Origin: Hydrogenophaga intermedia | Lineage (GTDB): Bacteria > Pseudomonadota > Gammaproteobacteria > Burkholderiales > Burkholderiaceae_C | NCBI RefSeq assembly: GCF_000723405.1 | Contig: NZ_CCAE010000008.1 | Coordinates: 1 to 64,000, forward strand | Length of the DNA stretch: 64,000 bases | Direction of reading: 5' to 3' | Part shown: one piece after another, positions 25,435 to 35,484 of the stretch | How the letters are laid out: each line of letters opens with the position of its first letter | How positions within the stretch are numbered: the first letter of the stretch is position 1 | Translations under genes and position numbers: made by a program | The notes under the pieces: model-generated | What the model saw: only the letters and a program-made list of their open reading frames with translations | Databases searched by the model: none | Told to the model about the DNA's origin: nothing

Positions 25435-26922
25435 ATGCAAAACGGAACCCTCCTCGCCGCCGTGGACCTCGGCTCGAACAGCTTTCGCCTGGAGATCGGC
25501 CGCTACCACGCCGGCCACATCGAGCGGGTGGAGTACCTGAAGGAGACGGTTCGCCAGGGCAACGGGCTGGACGAGGAGAAGAACCTCAACCCCGCCGCCA
25601 TGGAGCGCGGTTGGGAATGCCTGGCCCGCTTCGGCGAACGGCTGCAGGGTTTCAAGAAGCAGCAGGTGCGTGCCGTGGCCACGCAGACCCTGCGCGAGGC
25701 CCGCAACCGCGAACAATTCCTCAACCGCGCGCAGCAGGTGCTGGGCTTTCCGATCGAGGTCGTGTCCGGACACGAAGAGGCGCGGCTGATCTACCAGGGT
25801 GTCTCGCGCCTGCTGCCGCATTCCGACGAGCGTCGCCTGGTGGTGGACATCGGCGGACGCTCGACCGAGATGATCATGGGCCAGGGCTACACGGCCGAGG
25901 TGCTCGAGTCGTACCGCCTGGGCAGCGTGGCCTGGTCCTCGCGCTATTTCCCGCGCGGGCAATTCACTGCGGCCACGCTCAAGACGGCCGAGGTGGCGGC
26001 CAAGGCCGTGCTCGACGAGGCGATGGACAAGTTTCCGCCCACGCAATGGCACGTGGCCTACGGCTCCTCGGGCACGGTGGGCTCGATCGCCGACATGCTG
26101 GGCGCCAACGGCTGGGCCATGGGGTTGATCACGCGCTCCGGGCTGGACTGGCTCACCGAGCGCTTGCTGCGTGCAGGCCACGTGGACAACCTGCGCCTCG
26201 ATGGCCTGAAGGACGACCGGCGACCGGTGCTGGCGGGCGGCCTGTCGGTGCTGCGCGCGATCTTCGACCTCTATGGCCTGGACCAGATGCTGCCCGCGCA
26301 GGGCGCGCTGCGCCACGGTGCGCTGTACGACCTGATCGACCGCGAGAGCGACGGCGGCGACGTGCGCGAGCGCACGGTGCGCTGGCTGGCGCAGCGTTTT
26401 TCGGCCGACGAGGCACAGGCGCGCCGTGTGGGGGAGGTGGCCAACGCGCTGTTCTCGCAGGTGGCGGCGCCCGATGAGCAGGACACCCGCTACTCACAGA
26501 AGCTGGCCTGGGCCGCACAACTGCACGAGATCGGCTCGCACATCTCGCACGAGCGCAACCACCACCACGGCGCCTACATCCTGGACAACGTGGACGCGCC
26601 GGGCTTCTCGCTGCGGGAATTGCACCGCATGAGTCTGCTGGTGCTGGGCCAGCGAGGCAAGCTGCGCAAGCTGGAAGAAGCCCTGCAGGACGAGCTGTTC
26701 GCCAAGCAGCTCATCTGCCTGCGCCTGGCCGTGCTGCTGTGCCACGCGAGGCAGTTGCCGGAGTACCAGTCCATGCGCCTGGGCTACAAGACAGGCGCGT
26801 TCAAGCTGGCGACGCCCTCGGGCTGGGCGCGGCGCTTCCCACAGTCGGCCTGGTTGCTGGGGGAGGAGATCCAGGCCTGGCAGAAGGTGTCGTCCTGGAA
26901 GTTCACGGCGGACGTGCGCTGA
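25435..26922 (+). CDS. ppx: exopolyphosphatase / Ppx-GppA phosphatase
   Basis: An ASKHA-fold phosphatase that removes terminal phosphates from polyphosphate (some members also act on pppGpp). The 495-residue protein has LAAVDLGSNSFRLEIGRY, the catalytic-glutamate region VSGHEEARLIYQGV, the phosphate-2 loop LVVDIGGRSTEMIMG and the C-terminal HD-like helical domain (QLHEIGSHISHERNHHHGAY). ATG 25435 was chosen because the family begins just before AAVDLGSNS; the upstream in-frame codons overlap the promoter region. It is divergent from pstS, with the Pho box between. A CACAAT -10-like box is at 25381-25386. Confidence 0.95.
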   Translation: MQNGTLLAAVDLGSNSFRLEIGRYHAGHIERVEYLKETVRQGNGLDEEKNLNPAAMERGWECLARFGERLQGFKKQQVRAVATQTLREARNREQFLNRAQQVLGFPIEVVSGHEEARLIYQGVSRLLPHSDERRLVVDIGGRSTEMIMGQGYTAEVLESYRLGSVAWSSRYFPRGQFTAATLKTAEVAAKAVLDEAMDKFPPTQWHVAYGSSGTVGSIADMLGANGWAMGLITRSGLDWLTERLLRAGHVDNLRLDGLKDDRRPVLAGGLSVLRAIFDLYGLDQMLPAQGALRHGALYDLIDRESDGGDVRERTVRWLAQRFSADEAQARRVGEVANALFSQVAAPDEQDTRYSQKLAWAAQLHEIGSHISHERNHHHGAYILDNVDAPGFSLRELHRMSLLVLGQRGKLRKLEEALQDELFAKQLICLRLAVLLCHARQLPEYQSMRLGYKTGAFKLATPSGWARRFPQSAWLLGEEIQAWQKVSSWKFTADVR

Positions 26923-26940
26923 GCCGTCATACGGCTTTCA

Positions 26941-26955
26941 TATAAACTGTTTATA
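26941..26955. promoter_or_regulatory. palindromic operator-like site before the histone-like gene
   Basis: TATAAAC-T-GTTTATA is a perfect 7-bp inverted repeat, followed by a partial third copy (GGTTTATAC). A TATACT -10 candidate lies at 26961-26966, 31 bp before the start codon, so a repressor bound here would block it. The short hairpin AGCCGT-CAT-ACGGCT at 26922-26936 just upstream may end ppx transcripts. Confidence 0.6.
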
Positions 26956-26996
26956 CGGTTTATACTCATCGCCCCTCATACCCCCAGGAGCGATCC

Positions 26997-27440
26997 ATGG
27001 CCCCGGCCAACGACAAATCCGCCAGCAAGAAGCCCAAGCTCGTTCGCGACAGCTTCACCATTCCGAAGAACGAATTCGCCGCGATCGAGACACTCAAAGC
27101 CCGTGCGATCGCCCTGGGCACCAGCGTCAAGAAGAGCGAACTGCTGCGCGCCGGCCTGATGGCGCTGCAGGGCCTGAGCGACGCGGCCTACAAGGCCGCC
27201 GTGGCCGCCGTGCCCACGCTCAAGACCGGTCGCCCGGCCGCGAAGCCCGTGGCGGCGCCGGTCGAGAAGAAGGCCGCGGCCAAGAAGCCGACAGCGAAGA
27301 AAGCGGCGACGACGAAGGCTGCGAAACCCACGGCCAAAGCCGCACCGAAGGCACCGGCCAAGCCCGCCGCGAAGCCCGCCCGCAAGGCCCCCGCGAAGAA
27401 GGCCGCGCCCCGCAAGGCGCCCGCCACCAAGACCGCCTGA
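26997..27440 (+). CDS. histone H1-like Lys/Ala/Pro-rich nucleoid protein
   Basis: The 147-residue protein has two parts. An N-terminal region of about 75 residues (VRDSFTIPKNEFAAIETLKA, KKSELLRAGLMALQGLSDAA) looks like a small ordered, perhaps ribbon-helix-helix-like DNA-binding domain. The C-terminal half is a low-complexity tail of Lys, Ala and Pro repeats (AAKKPTAKKAATTKAAK) like eukaryotic H1 and bacterial AlgP/HctB. Such tails bind DNA non-specifically. GGAG lies about 7 nt before the ATG. It is convergent with sixA. Confidence 0.8.
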   Translation: MAPANDKSASKKPKLVRDSFTIPKNEFAAIETLKARAIALGTSVKKSELLRAGLMALQGLSDAAYKAAVAAVPTLKTGRPAAKPVAAPVEKKAAAKKPTAKKAATTKAAKPTAKAAPKAPAKPAAKPARKAPAKKAAPRKAPATKTA

Positions 27441-27447
27441 GCCGGCC

Positions 27448-27945
27448 TCAGAGCATCTCGGGCGTCTGCACCGTGACGACCACGGTCTCGTTCGAGCCGT
27501 TGCGCTCGCGGTGGCGCAGCCACCACAGGGCGCCCTTCTTCACCGAGCAATCGTCCTCGGTGAAGCCCATCAGGCGAGCGATTACCTGCCCCAGCGTGGG
27601 CTGGTGCCCCACCACCACCACCGGCCCCTTGCCCGCAGGCCACTGCACGAGCTCCAGCAGCGCGTCAACCGGGGCCTCGGGGGCGATCGCCTCGCTGATC
27701 TTGTAGCGCCGGCCCAGCGCCATCACCGTCTGTTCGCAGCGCACGGCCGGGCTGCTCCACACCCGCGCGCCTTCGGGCAATTGCCGGTCCAGCCAGGCCG
27801 CCACGCGCGCGGCCTGCTTCTCGCCGCGCGGGGTGAGCCGGCGCGCCAGATCCTCCCGATCGCCCGGCACGCCCTCGGCCGGGTCGGGGTGGTCCTGCGC
27901 TTCGGCGTGGCGCCACAGGATCAGGTCCATGCCACGCACCGTCAT
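27448..27945 (-). CDS. sixA: SixA-like histidine phosphatase
   Basis: This histidine phosphatase of about 165 residues has the active-site LILWRHAEAQ (the second catalytic region is VVVVGHQPTLGQVI) and VWSSPAVRCEQTVMAL. SixA enzymes dephosphorylate phosphohistidine on phosphotransfer proteins. The start ATG at 27945 is preceded by GGAAGGGG; ATG at 27930, directly before DLILWRH, is an alternative. It follows ppk by 4 bp and is the last gene of that operon. Confidence 0.85.
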   Translation of the reverse strand: MTVRGMDLILWRHAEAQDHPDPAEGVPGDREDLARRLTPRGEKQAARVAAWLDRQLPEGARVWSSPAVRCEQTVMALGRRYKISEAIAPEAPVDALLELVQWPAGKGPVVVVGHQPTLGQVIARLMGFTEDDCSVKKGALWWLRHRERNGSNETVVVTVQTPEML

Positions 27946-27949
27946 CGCC

Positions 27950-30019
27950 CTACCCCTTCCCACCGTGTCGCGCCATCAAGCTGGCCTGGGCCGACTGCAG
28001 GTGGTTGCGATGGCGCCCGGAAGCGGCCGGCACATAGCGGCCATCGGGCTGCAGCAGCCAGGCGTCGCGCGTGTCGTGCAGGTAGGCGTTGAGGCATTCG
28101 TCCACGATGCGCTGGCGCAGGGCCGGGTCGGTCACCGGCCAGGCCAGCTCCACGCGGCGCAGCATGTTGCGGTTCATCCAGTCGGCGCTGGACAGCCAGA
28201 CCTCCTCGTCGCCATCGACACGGAAGTGATACACGCGCGAATGCTCCAGCAGCCGACCGATGACCGAGCGCACGCGCACGTTGTCGGTGAAGCCCGGCAC
28301 GCCGGCCGGCAGCACGCAGGCGCCGCGCACGATGAGGTCGACCTTCACGCCCTGCTGCGACGCCGCGGCCAGCGCGCGCGCCAGCGACTCGTCGGTGAGC
28401 GCGTTCATCTTGAGCGTGATGCGCGCGTCCTGCCCGCGCGCGGCGGCCTCGCCGGCGGCGGCCACCTTGTCGAGCATGGCCTTGTGCAGCAGGAAGGGCG
28501 CGATGAGGGCCTTGTTCAGCTTCGCCAGCCGGTTCTGGCTGGCCAGGTGCAGGAAGACCTGGTCGACGTCGGCCGTGAGCGATTCATCGGCCGTCAGGTA
28601 GCTCAGGTCGGTGTAGACGCGCGCGGTGCCCGGGTTGTAGTTGCCGGTGGACAGGTGCGCGTAGCGGCGCAGGCCCTGGGGCTCGCGGCGCGTGATGAGC
28701 AGCATCTTGGCGTGCGTCTTGAGCCCGACCACGCCGTACACCACCTGCGCCCCGACGGATTCGAGGCGCTCGGCGTAGTTGATGTTGGCCTCCTCGTCGA
28801 AGCGCGCCTTCAGTTCAACCACGGCCGTCACTTCCTTGCCGCGGCGCACGGCCTCACGCAGCAGGTCCATCAGCTCGCTCTTGGCGCCGGTGCGGTAGAT
28901 GGTCTGCTTGATGGCCAGCACGTCGGGGTCCTCCACCGCTTCGCGCAGGAAGGACAGCACGGCGTCGAAGCTCTCGTAGGGCTGGTGGATCAGCACGTCA
29001 CCCTGCTGCAGCCGCTCGAAGAAGGACTGCCCCGGCGTGAGCTGCTGCGGCCAACCGGGCAGGTAAGGCTCGAAGCGCAGCTCGGGTGCGTCGACCTTGT
29101 CGATGAGCTGGTTCAGGCGCACCAGGTTCACCGGGCCGGGCACGCGGTACAGGCAGGCCTCGGGCAGCGCGAACTGCTCGAGCAGGAAATCGGACAGGAA
29201 GGTGGAGGCGCCGGCGGAGACCTCCAGGCGCAACGCCTGCCCGTAGTGGCGCTGCTGCAGTCCCTTGCGCAGGGCGGTGCGCAGGTTCTTCACCTCTTCC
29301 TCGTCCACCGCCAGGTCGGAGTGGCGCGTGACTCGGAACTGCGAGAACTCGGTCACCTGGCGCCCAGGAAACAGCTCGCCCAGGTGGGTGCGGATGAGGC
29401 TGGAGATGGAGACGAAGTGGATCTGCTTCGACCCCTTCACCGACGGCAGGCGGAAGAAGCGCGGCAGGATGCGCGGCACCTTGACGATGGCGATCTCGTT
29501 CTCGCGGCCAAAGGCGTCCTTGCCGGTGAGGCGCACGATGAAGTTGAGCGACTTGTTGGCCACCTGCGGGAAAGGGTGGGCCGGGTCCAGCCCCACAGGC
29601 ATCAGCAGGGGCTGCACCTCGTTGTGGAAGATCTCGCGCACGTGGCGCCGCTGGCGGGCGTTGCGTTCGCTGTGCGCCACGATCTTGATGCCCTTCTTCT
29701 CCAGCGCGGGCAGCAGCTCGTCGTTGTAGATGGCGTACTGCTGGGCCACCAGTTTGTGCACTTCGGCGGACAAGGCCTCGAAGGTCTGGGCGGTGTAGAG
29801 GCCACGCGTTTCGTGGGCCTTGGCCGCCGCCAGTTGCGGCGCCATGCGCACCTCGAAGAACTCGTCGAGGTTGCTGGAGACGATGCTGAGGTAGCGCAGA
29901 CGCTCCAGTTCGGGCACGTCCTGGCGACGCGCCCAGTCCATCACGCGCTCGTTGAACGCGAGGATGCTGTGGTCGCGGTCGAGAAGGGAAAAACGCGGGG
30001 CGGTGGGTTGGCCGGTCAT
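27950..30019 (-). CDS. ppk1: polyphosphate kinase 1
   Basis: PPK1 makes inorganic polyphosphate from ATP. The 689-residue enzyme has the N domain (LLDRDHSILAFNERVMDWA, YLSIVSSNLDEFFEVRM), the head domain, and two phospholipase-D-like catalytic domains. The autophosphorylated histidine is in GLKTHAKMLLI and the second catalytic histidine in SRVYHFRVDG. The ATG overlaps the stop of the phosphatase gene upstream as ATGA. With ppx and the Pst system close by, phosphate uptake, storage and mobilisation are clustered. Confidence 0.97.
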   Translation of the reverse strand: MTGQPTAPRFSLLDRDHSILAFNERVMDWARRQDVPELERLRYLSIVSSNLDEFFEVRMAPQLAAAKAHETRGLYTAQTFEALSAEVHKLVAQQYAIYNDELLPALEKKGIKIVAHSERNARQRRHVREIFHNEVQPLLMPVGLDPAHPFPQVANKSLNFIVRLTGKDAFGRENEIAIVKVPRILPRFFRLPSVKGSKQIHFVSISSLIRTHLGELFPGRQVTEFSQFRVTRHSDLAVDEEEVKNLRTALRKGLQQRHYGQALRLEVSAGASTFLSDFLLEQFALPEACLYRVPGPVNLVRLNQLIDKVDAPELRFEPYLPGWPQQLTPGQSFFERLQQGDVLIHQPYESFDAVLSFLREAVEDPDVLAIKQTIYRTGAKSELMDLLREAVRRGKEVTAVVELKARFDEEANINYAERLESVGAQVVYGVVGLKTHAKMLLITRREPQGLRRYAHLSTGNYNPGTARVYTDLSYLTADESLTADVDQVFLHLASQNRLAKLNKALIAPFLLHKAMLDKVAAAGEAAARGQDARITLKMNALTDESLARALAAASQQGVKVDLIVRGACVLPAGVPGFTDNVRVRSVIGRLLEHSRVYHFRVDGDEEVWLSSADWMNRNMLRRVELAWPVTDPALRQRIVDECLNAYLHDTRDAWLLQPDGRYVPAASGRHRNHLQSAQASLMARHGGKG

Positions 30020-30936
30020 GCGCCGATTATGGTTTGGCCGCGCGCTTTTTCACCCTGCGCGACGCCTTCGGGCAAGGCGCCCGGCGCCCAGTGCACCAGC
30101 TCCAGGCGGCCGTCCAGGTGCTCCACCAGGGCCGACAGGCTTTCCACCCAGTCACCGTCGTTGCAGTAGAGCGTGCCGTCGATGTGGCGCATCTCGGGCC
30201 GGTGGATGTGGCCACAGACCACCCCGTGGTAGCCGCGCGAGCGGGCCTCGGCCGCCACGGCGCGCTCGAAGTCCATCACGTAGTTCAGGGCCTTCTTGAC
30301 TTTGTGCTTGAGGTACTGCGAGAGCGACCAGTACGGCAGGCCCATGCGCGCGCGCAGCGAGTTGAGGTGGTTGTTCAGGCGCAGCAACAATTCGTAGGCG
30401 TTGTCGCCCAGGTAGGCCAGCCACTTGGCGCACTGGATCACGCCGTCGAAGTGGTCGCCGTGCACCACCCACAGGCGGCGGCCGTCGGCCGTGGTGTGCA
30501 CCGCCTCGTTGTGCACCTCGATGCCGCCGAACTGGTTGCCGTCGAACTGGCGGGCGAATTCGTCGTGGTTGCCGGGCACGAAGACCACGCGGCAGCCCTT
30601 GCGCGCGCGGCGCAGGAGCTTTTGCACCACGTCGTTGTGCGACTGCGGCCAGAACCATTTGCGGCGCAGTTGCCAGCCGTCGATGATGTCGCCGACCAGG
30701 TACAGGGTCTCGCTGGGGTGCTGCTTCAGAAACTCCAGCAGCGGACGCGCCTTGCAGCCGGCGGTGCCCAGGTGCAGGTCGGAGATGAAAACGGCCCGGT
30801 AGCGGGCGCGCTCCGGGCCGTCGGGGGCGTCATCGGCGTCGCCGTGATCGACGTCGATGGGCAAGGCTCCTCCCCCGCCCGCCTGCAGGCGAGATCTTGC
30901 GGCCCAGCCACCCAGTGCATCAAAAGCGGTTCGCAT
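30016..30936 (-). CDS. LpxH-like metallophosphoesterase (COG2908 type)
   Basis: A calcineurin-type fold with all metal ligands: AVFISDLHLGT, LYLVGDIIDGWQL, VVFVPGNHDEFAR, LWVVHGDHFDGVI and GVVCGHIHRPE. The nearest named family is UDP-2,3-diacylglucosamine diphosphatase (lipid A synthesis), but this COG2908 branch is not the orthodox LpxH and its substrate is uncertain. The start is ATG 30936, overlapping the upstream stop as TGATG; the frame upstream of that is a shadow of the acyltransferase gene. The length is 306 residues, with a non-conserved acidic N-terminal extension of about 45 residues. Confidence 0.85.
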   Translation of the reverse strand: MRTAFDALGGWAARSRLQAGGGGALPIDVDHGDADDAPDGPERARYRAVFISDLHLGTAGCKARPLLEFLKQHPSETLYLVGDIIDGWQLRRKWFWPQSHNDVVQKLLRRARKGCRVVFVPGNHDEFARQFDGNQFGGIEVHNEAVHTTADGRRLWVVHGDHFDGVIQCAKWLAYLGDNAYELLLRLNNHLNSLRARMGLPYWSLSQYLKHKVKKALNYVMDFERAVAAEARSRGYHGVVCGHIHRPEMRHIDGTLYCNDGDWVESLSALVEHLDGRLELVHWAPGALPEGVAQGEKARGQTIIGA

Positions 30937-31721
30937 CAGGCAGCCCCTCCCAACAGGTGTTTTCGGTAACGCGGCGGCAGGTCGCCCAGCCGCATCAGCA
31001 TGGGCAGATCGGCGGTGTTGAAGTCCGGATCCCAGGCCGGCGGGCCGAGCACCTTGGCGCCCAGGCGCAGGTAGCCCTTGATGAGCGCGGGCGGCTCCAC
31101 GTCCAGCGAGTCGTCCAGCCGGTCCACCGGCAGCGGCAGGCGCGGGCGCACGTGCCAGTCGATGGGCGCGAGGTGGTGTTCCCGCACCTGGCGCCAGAGG
31201 CTGGCGGCCAGGCGGCCGTCTTGGTGCATGGGGATGCTGGCGCAGCCGATCATCACGTCCAGCCCGTTGCGCTGCATGAAGGCACCGAGCGCGCCCCACA
31301 GGGCGAGGATCACGCCGCCCTGGCGGTGCTCGGGGTGCACACAGCTGCGCCCCAGTTCCACCATGCGCTCGCGCACCTGGCGCAGGCGGGTGAGGTCGAA
31401 CTCGGTGTCGCTGTAGGTGCTGCCCACGCGGCGGGCCTGCGCGGGCGTGAGCACGCGGTAAGTGCCAATCACCGCGTCTGTGTTGGCGTCGCACACCAGC
31501 AGGTGCTCGCAATAGTCGTCGAAGAGATCGATGTCGTGGCCGGGCAGCGGCGTAGACAGGCGGGCACCCATTTCGCCCGCGAACACGTCGAAACGCAGTC
31601 GCTGCGCGGCGCGCACGTCGTCCAGGTGGCGCGCCCAGCGCACCTGCAAACCACCCGTGCGCTCGAACGCCGGGAGGGCCATGGGCAGCGACGTCGCTGC
31701 AATGATCTGGGTCTTGTCCAT
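30936..31721 (-). CDS. GNAT-type N-acyltransferase, OlsB-like
   Basis: A 261-residue Acyltransferase_5 family protein: LRFDVFAGEMGARL, DLFDDYCEHLLVCD, VIGTYRVLTPAQA and ELGRSCVHPEHRQGGVILAL. It is related to OlsB, which adds a 3-hydroxyacyl chain to ornithine in ornithine-lipid synthesis, and to other autoinducer-synthase-like acyltransferases. Lipids of this class replace phospholipids under phosphate starvation, which fits the neighbourhood. No Pho box is obvious. It is the first gene of the operon with the LpxH-like gene, ppk1 and sixA. Confidence 0.82.
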   Translation of the reverse strand: MDKTQIIAATSLPMALPAFERTGGLQVRWARHLDDVRAAQRLRFDVFAGEMGARLSTPLPGHDIDLFDDYCEHLLVCDANTDAVIGTYRVLTPAQARRVGSTYSDTEFDLTRLRQVRERMVELGRSCVHPEHRQGGVILALWGALGAFMQRNGLDVMIGCASIPMHQDGRLAASLWRQVREHHLAPIDWHVRPRLPLPVDRLDDSLDVEPPALIKGYLRLGAKVLGPPAWDPDFNTADLPMLMRLGDLPPRYRKHLLGGAA

Positions 31722-31808
31722 GGCCCTTCATGCTGCGACGCACCCGTGGCACGCACATGGCAAGCAGGTGACGGTTGCGTGAAACGACACGGCGCCCGGG
31801 CTGACACA

Positions 31809-32351
31809 ATGGCGCCCGTGCCCACCCCGCTGCCCCTCATTCCTCACCCCGCTTCGCCGCCGATCGCGCTCAGCATCGCCGTGAGCGTGAGCGCCGAGCC
31901 GCGCGAACTGGTGCTTCACTACCGCGTGTACGGCGACATCGACGCGGTGCGCTGGCCCGAACCCCAGGGCGGCGGCATGGCCGATGGCCTGTGGCGCCAC
32001 ACCTGCCTGGAGGCCTTCATCGCCCAGGCTGGCCAGGGCGCCTATCGCGAGTTCAATTTCTCCCCCTCGGGCCAGTGGGCCGACTACGCCTTCAGCCGCA
32101 CGCGCGTGCGCGACGCGCAGACCAGCGCGCCCTACGCTCCCCTGATCGAGCGGCGCGACACCGCCGACGGTGTGGATCTGGTGGCGGTGCTGGAGCGCCG
32201 GCACCTGCCGCCCGGGGCCTGGCAACTGGGCCTGAGCGCGGTGGTCGAAGACGTCCGCGGCCAGGTGTCGCACTGGGCGCTGCACCATCCCCGGCCGGCC
32301 CCCGACTTCCACGACCCCGCGGGCTGGACACTGCGCCTGCCCGCCGATTGA
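31809..32351 (+). CDS. DOMON-like domain protein
   Basis: The 180-residue protein fits the DOMON-like beta-sandwich family found beside murein genes: LVLHYRVYGDIDAVRWPEP, DGLWRHTCLEAFI, YREFNFSPSGQWADYAFS and WALHHPRPAPDFHDPAGW. The function is unknown; DOMON folds bind haem or sugars. A CACAAT -10-like box overlaps the ATG, so the true start may be slightly downstream or the mRNA may begin very close to it. It precedes the NamZ-like gene by 20 bp, suggesting a joint role in cell-wall sugar handling. Confidence 0.8.
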   Translation: MAPVPTPLPLIPHPASPPIALSIAVSVSAEPRELVLHYRVYGDIDAVRWPEPQGGGMADGLWRHTCLEAFIAQAGQGAYREFNFSPSGQWADYAFSRTRVRDAQTSAPYAPLIERRDTADGVDLVAVLERRHLPPGAWQLGLSAVVEDVRGQVSHWALHHPRPAPDFHDPAGWTLRLPAD

Positions 32352-32371
32352 CCTTCTCCCTGCCCACGCCC

Positions 32372-33577
32372 ATGCAATTCGGCATCGAACGCTTCCTGAA
32401 CGACCCTGCGCTGCGTGCGCCCCTGGCCGGGCGGCGCGTGGCCGTGCTGGCACACCCGGCCTCGGTCACGCGCGATCTGACGCACAGCCTGGACGCCCTG
32501 GCCACCCTGCCCGATGTGAAGCTCAGCGCGGCCTTCGGCCCGCAGCACGGCCTGCGCGGCGACAAGCAGGACAACATGGTCGAGTCGCCCGACTACACCG
32601 ACCCGCGCCTCGGCATTCCGGTGTTCAGCCTGTACGGCGAGGTGCGCCGCCCCACCGACGCCATGATGGACAGCTTCGACGTGCTGCTCGTCGACCTGCA
32701 GGACCTGGGCTGCCGCATCTACACCTTCATCACGACGCTGCGCTACGTGCTGGAAGCCGCCGCGCGCCTGGGCAAGGCCGTGTGGGTGCTGGACCGCCCC
32801 AACCCCGCTGGGCGCCCGGTGGAAGGCACCACGCTGCGCGAGGGTTGGGAGAGCTTCGTGGGCGCGGGCCCCATGCCCATGCGGCACGGGCTCACCATGG
32901 GCGAGCTGGGCCAGTGGTTCATCGCCACGCTGGGCCTGTCGCTGGAATACCGCGTGATCACCATGGCCGGCTGGCGACCCGACGAGGCGCCGGGCTTCGG
33001 CTGGCCGATCGGCGAGCGCAGCTGGGTAAACCCGAGCCCGAACGCACCCAACCTGTCGATGGCGCGCGCCTACGCGGGCACCGTCATGCTGGAAGGCACC
33101 ACGCTCAGCGAGGGTCGGGGCACCACGCGGCCACTGGAGCTGTTCGGCGCGCCCGACATCGACACGGCGCGGCTGCTGGCCGACATGCGCCGCATTGCAC
33201 CGCAGTGGTTGCGCGGTTGCATGCTGCGCGAATGCTGGTTCGAGCCGACATTTCACAAGCACGTGGGCCAACTGTGCGCCGGCGTACAGATCCACGTGGA
33301 AGACCCCGCGCACTACGGCCACGCGGATTTCCAGCCCTGGCGCCTGCAGGCCCTGGCGTTCCGGGCCATTCGCGTGCAACGGCCAGACTACCCGCTGTGG
33401 CGCGACTTCCCCTATGAGTACGAGCGCGACCGGCTCGCCATCGAGCTCATCAACGGCGGGCCGCTGCTGCGCGAATGGGTGGACGACGTGAATGCGCCGC
33501 CCGAGGCACTGGACGGCGCCGCGCGGGCCGATGAGGCCGCCTGGACCGAGGCGCGCCGGCCTTACCTGCTGTACTGA
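32372..33577 (+). CDS. NamZ-like exo-beta-N-acetylmuramidase (DUF1343)
   Basis: A 401-residue protein of the DUF1343 family, whose characterised member NamZ removes terminal N-acetylmuramic acid from peptidoglycan fragments. Diagnostic stretches are VAVLAHPASVTRDLTHSLDA, FGPQHGLRGDKQDNMVES, LLVDLQDLGCRIYTFITTL, VLDRPNPAGRPVEG and LSEGRGTTRPLELFGAP. No Sec signal peptide is visible, so it probably acts in the cytoplasm on recycled fragments. It forms a pair with the DOMON-like gene. Confidence 0.92.
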   Translation: MQFGIERFLNDPALRAPLAGRRVAVLAHPASVTRDLTHSLDALATLPDVKLSAAFGPQHGLRGDKQDNMVESPDYTDPRLGIPVFSLYGEVRRPTDAMMDSFDVLLVDLQDLGCRIYTFITTLRYVLEAAARLGKAVWVLDRPNPAGRPVEGTTLREGWESFVGAGPMPMRHGLTMGELGQWFIATLGLSLEYRVITMAGWRPDEAPGFGWPIGERSWVNPSPNAPNLSMARAYAGTVMLEGTTLSEGRGTTRPLELFGAPDIDTARLLADMRRIAPQWLRGCMLRECWFEPTFHKHVGQLCAGVQIHVEDPAHYGHADFQPWRLQALAFRAIRVQRPDYPLWRDFPYEYERDRLAIELINGGPLLREWVDDVNAPPEALDGAARADEAAWTEARRPYLLY

Positions 33578-33581
33578 GCGC

Positions 33582-34072
33582 TCAGTCCAGCCACTTCTGC
33601 AAAAACTGGGCGCTGCCCATCGCCGGGTCCAACTGGTACCCGGCGAAGCCCACGCGTTCATACAGCCGCATGGCCGGGGCATTGCCCGACAGCACCTCCA
33701 GCGTGAGCTTGCAGGCCCCGCGCTCTCGCGCGATGCGCTCCACCTCGCCCAGCATGGCCTCTGCGATGCCGCGCCCCCTGTGGCTGTCGAGCACCGCCAC
33801 ATCGTGCACGTTCACCAGCGGCAGGCATTTGAAGGTGGAAAAACCCTCGATGCAGTTGACCAGGCCGACGGCGGCCTCGCCATCGAAGGCCAGCACGCTG
33901 AAAGCGTGCGGTCGGCTCGCCAACTCGGGCACCAGCCGCTGGCGGGCGAATTCGCTCAGGGGTTCTCCGCCGCCGGCCGGATCGCTCGCGTAAGCATCCA
34001 GCAAGGCCACAATGGCTCGCGCATCAGCGGGGCGGGCGTAGTCGGCGCGCCGCACCGAGTACACGGCGGCCA

Positions 34073-34073
<1 letters not shown>
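33582..34073 (-). CDS. GNAT-family acetyltransferase
   Basis: A 163-residue GNAT fold with acetyl-CoA loop VLDSHRGRGIAEAMLGEVER, beta-4 LVNVHDVAV and a C-terminal APAMRLYERVGFAGYQ. The substrate is unknown. The ATG overlaps the glmM stop as TGATG, so it is coupled to glmM. It is convergent with the NamZ-like gene, 4 bp apart. Confidence 0.85.
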
Positions 34074-35407
<1,334 letters not shown>

Positions 35408-35484
35408 GTCTTGTTCTCCTCGGGTCTGGCTTGTTTTGTGTGACCTTTGGATTATCACGGCCCGGCGGGCTCGCGCGGCCAGCG

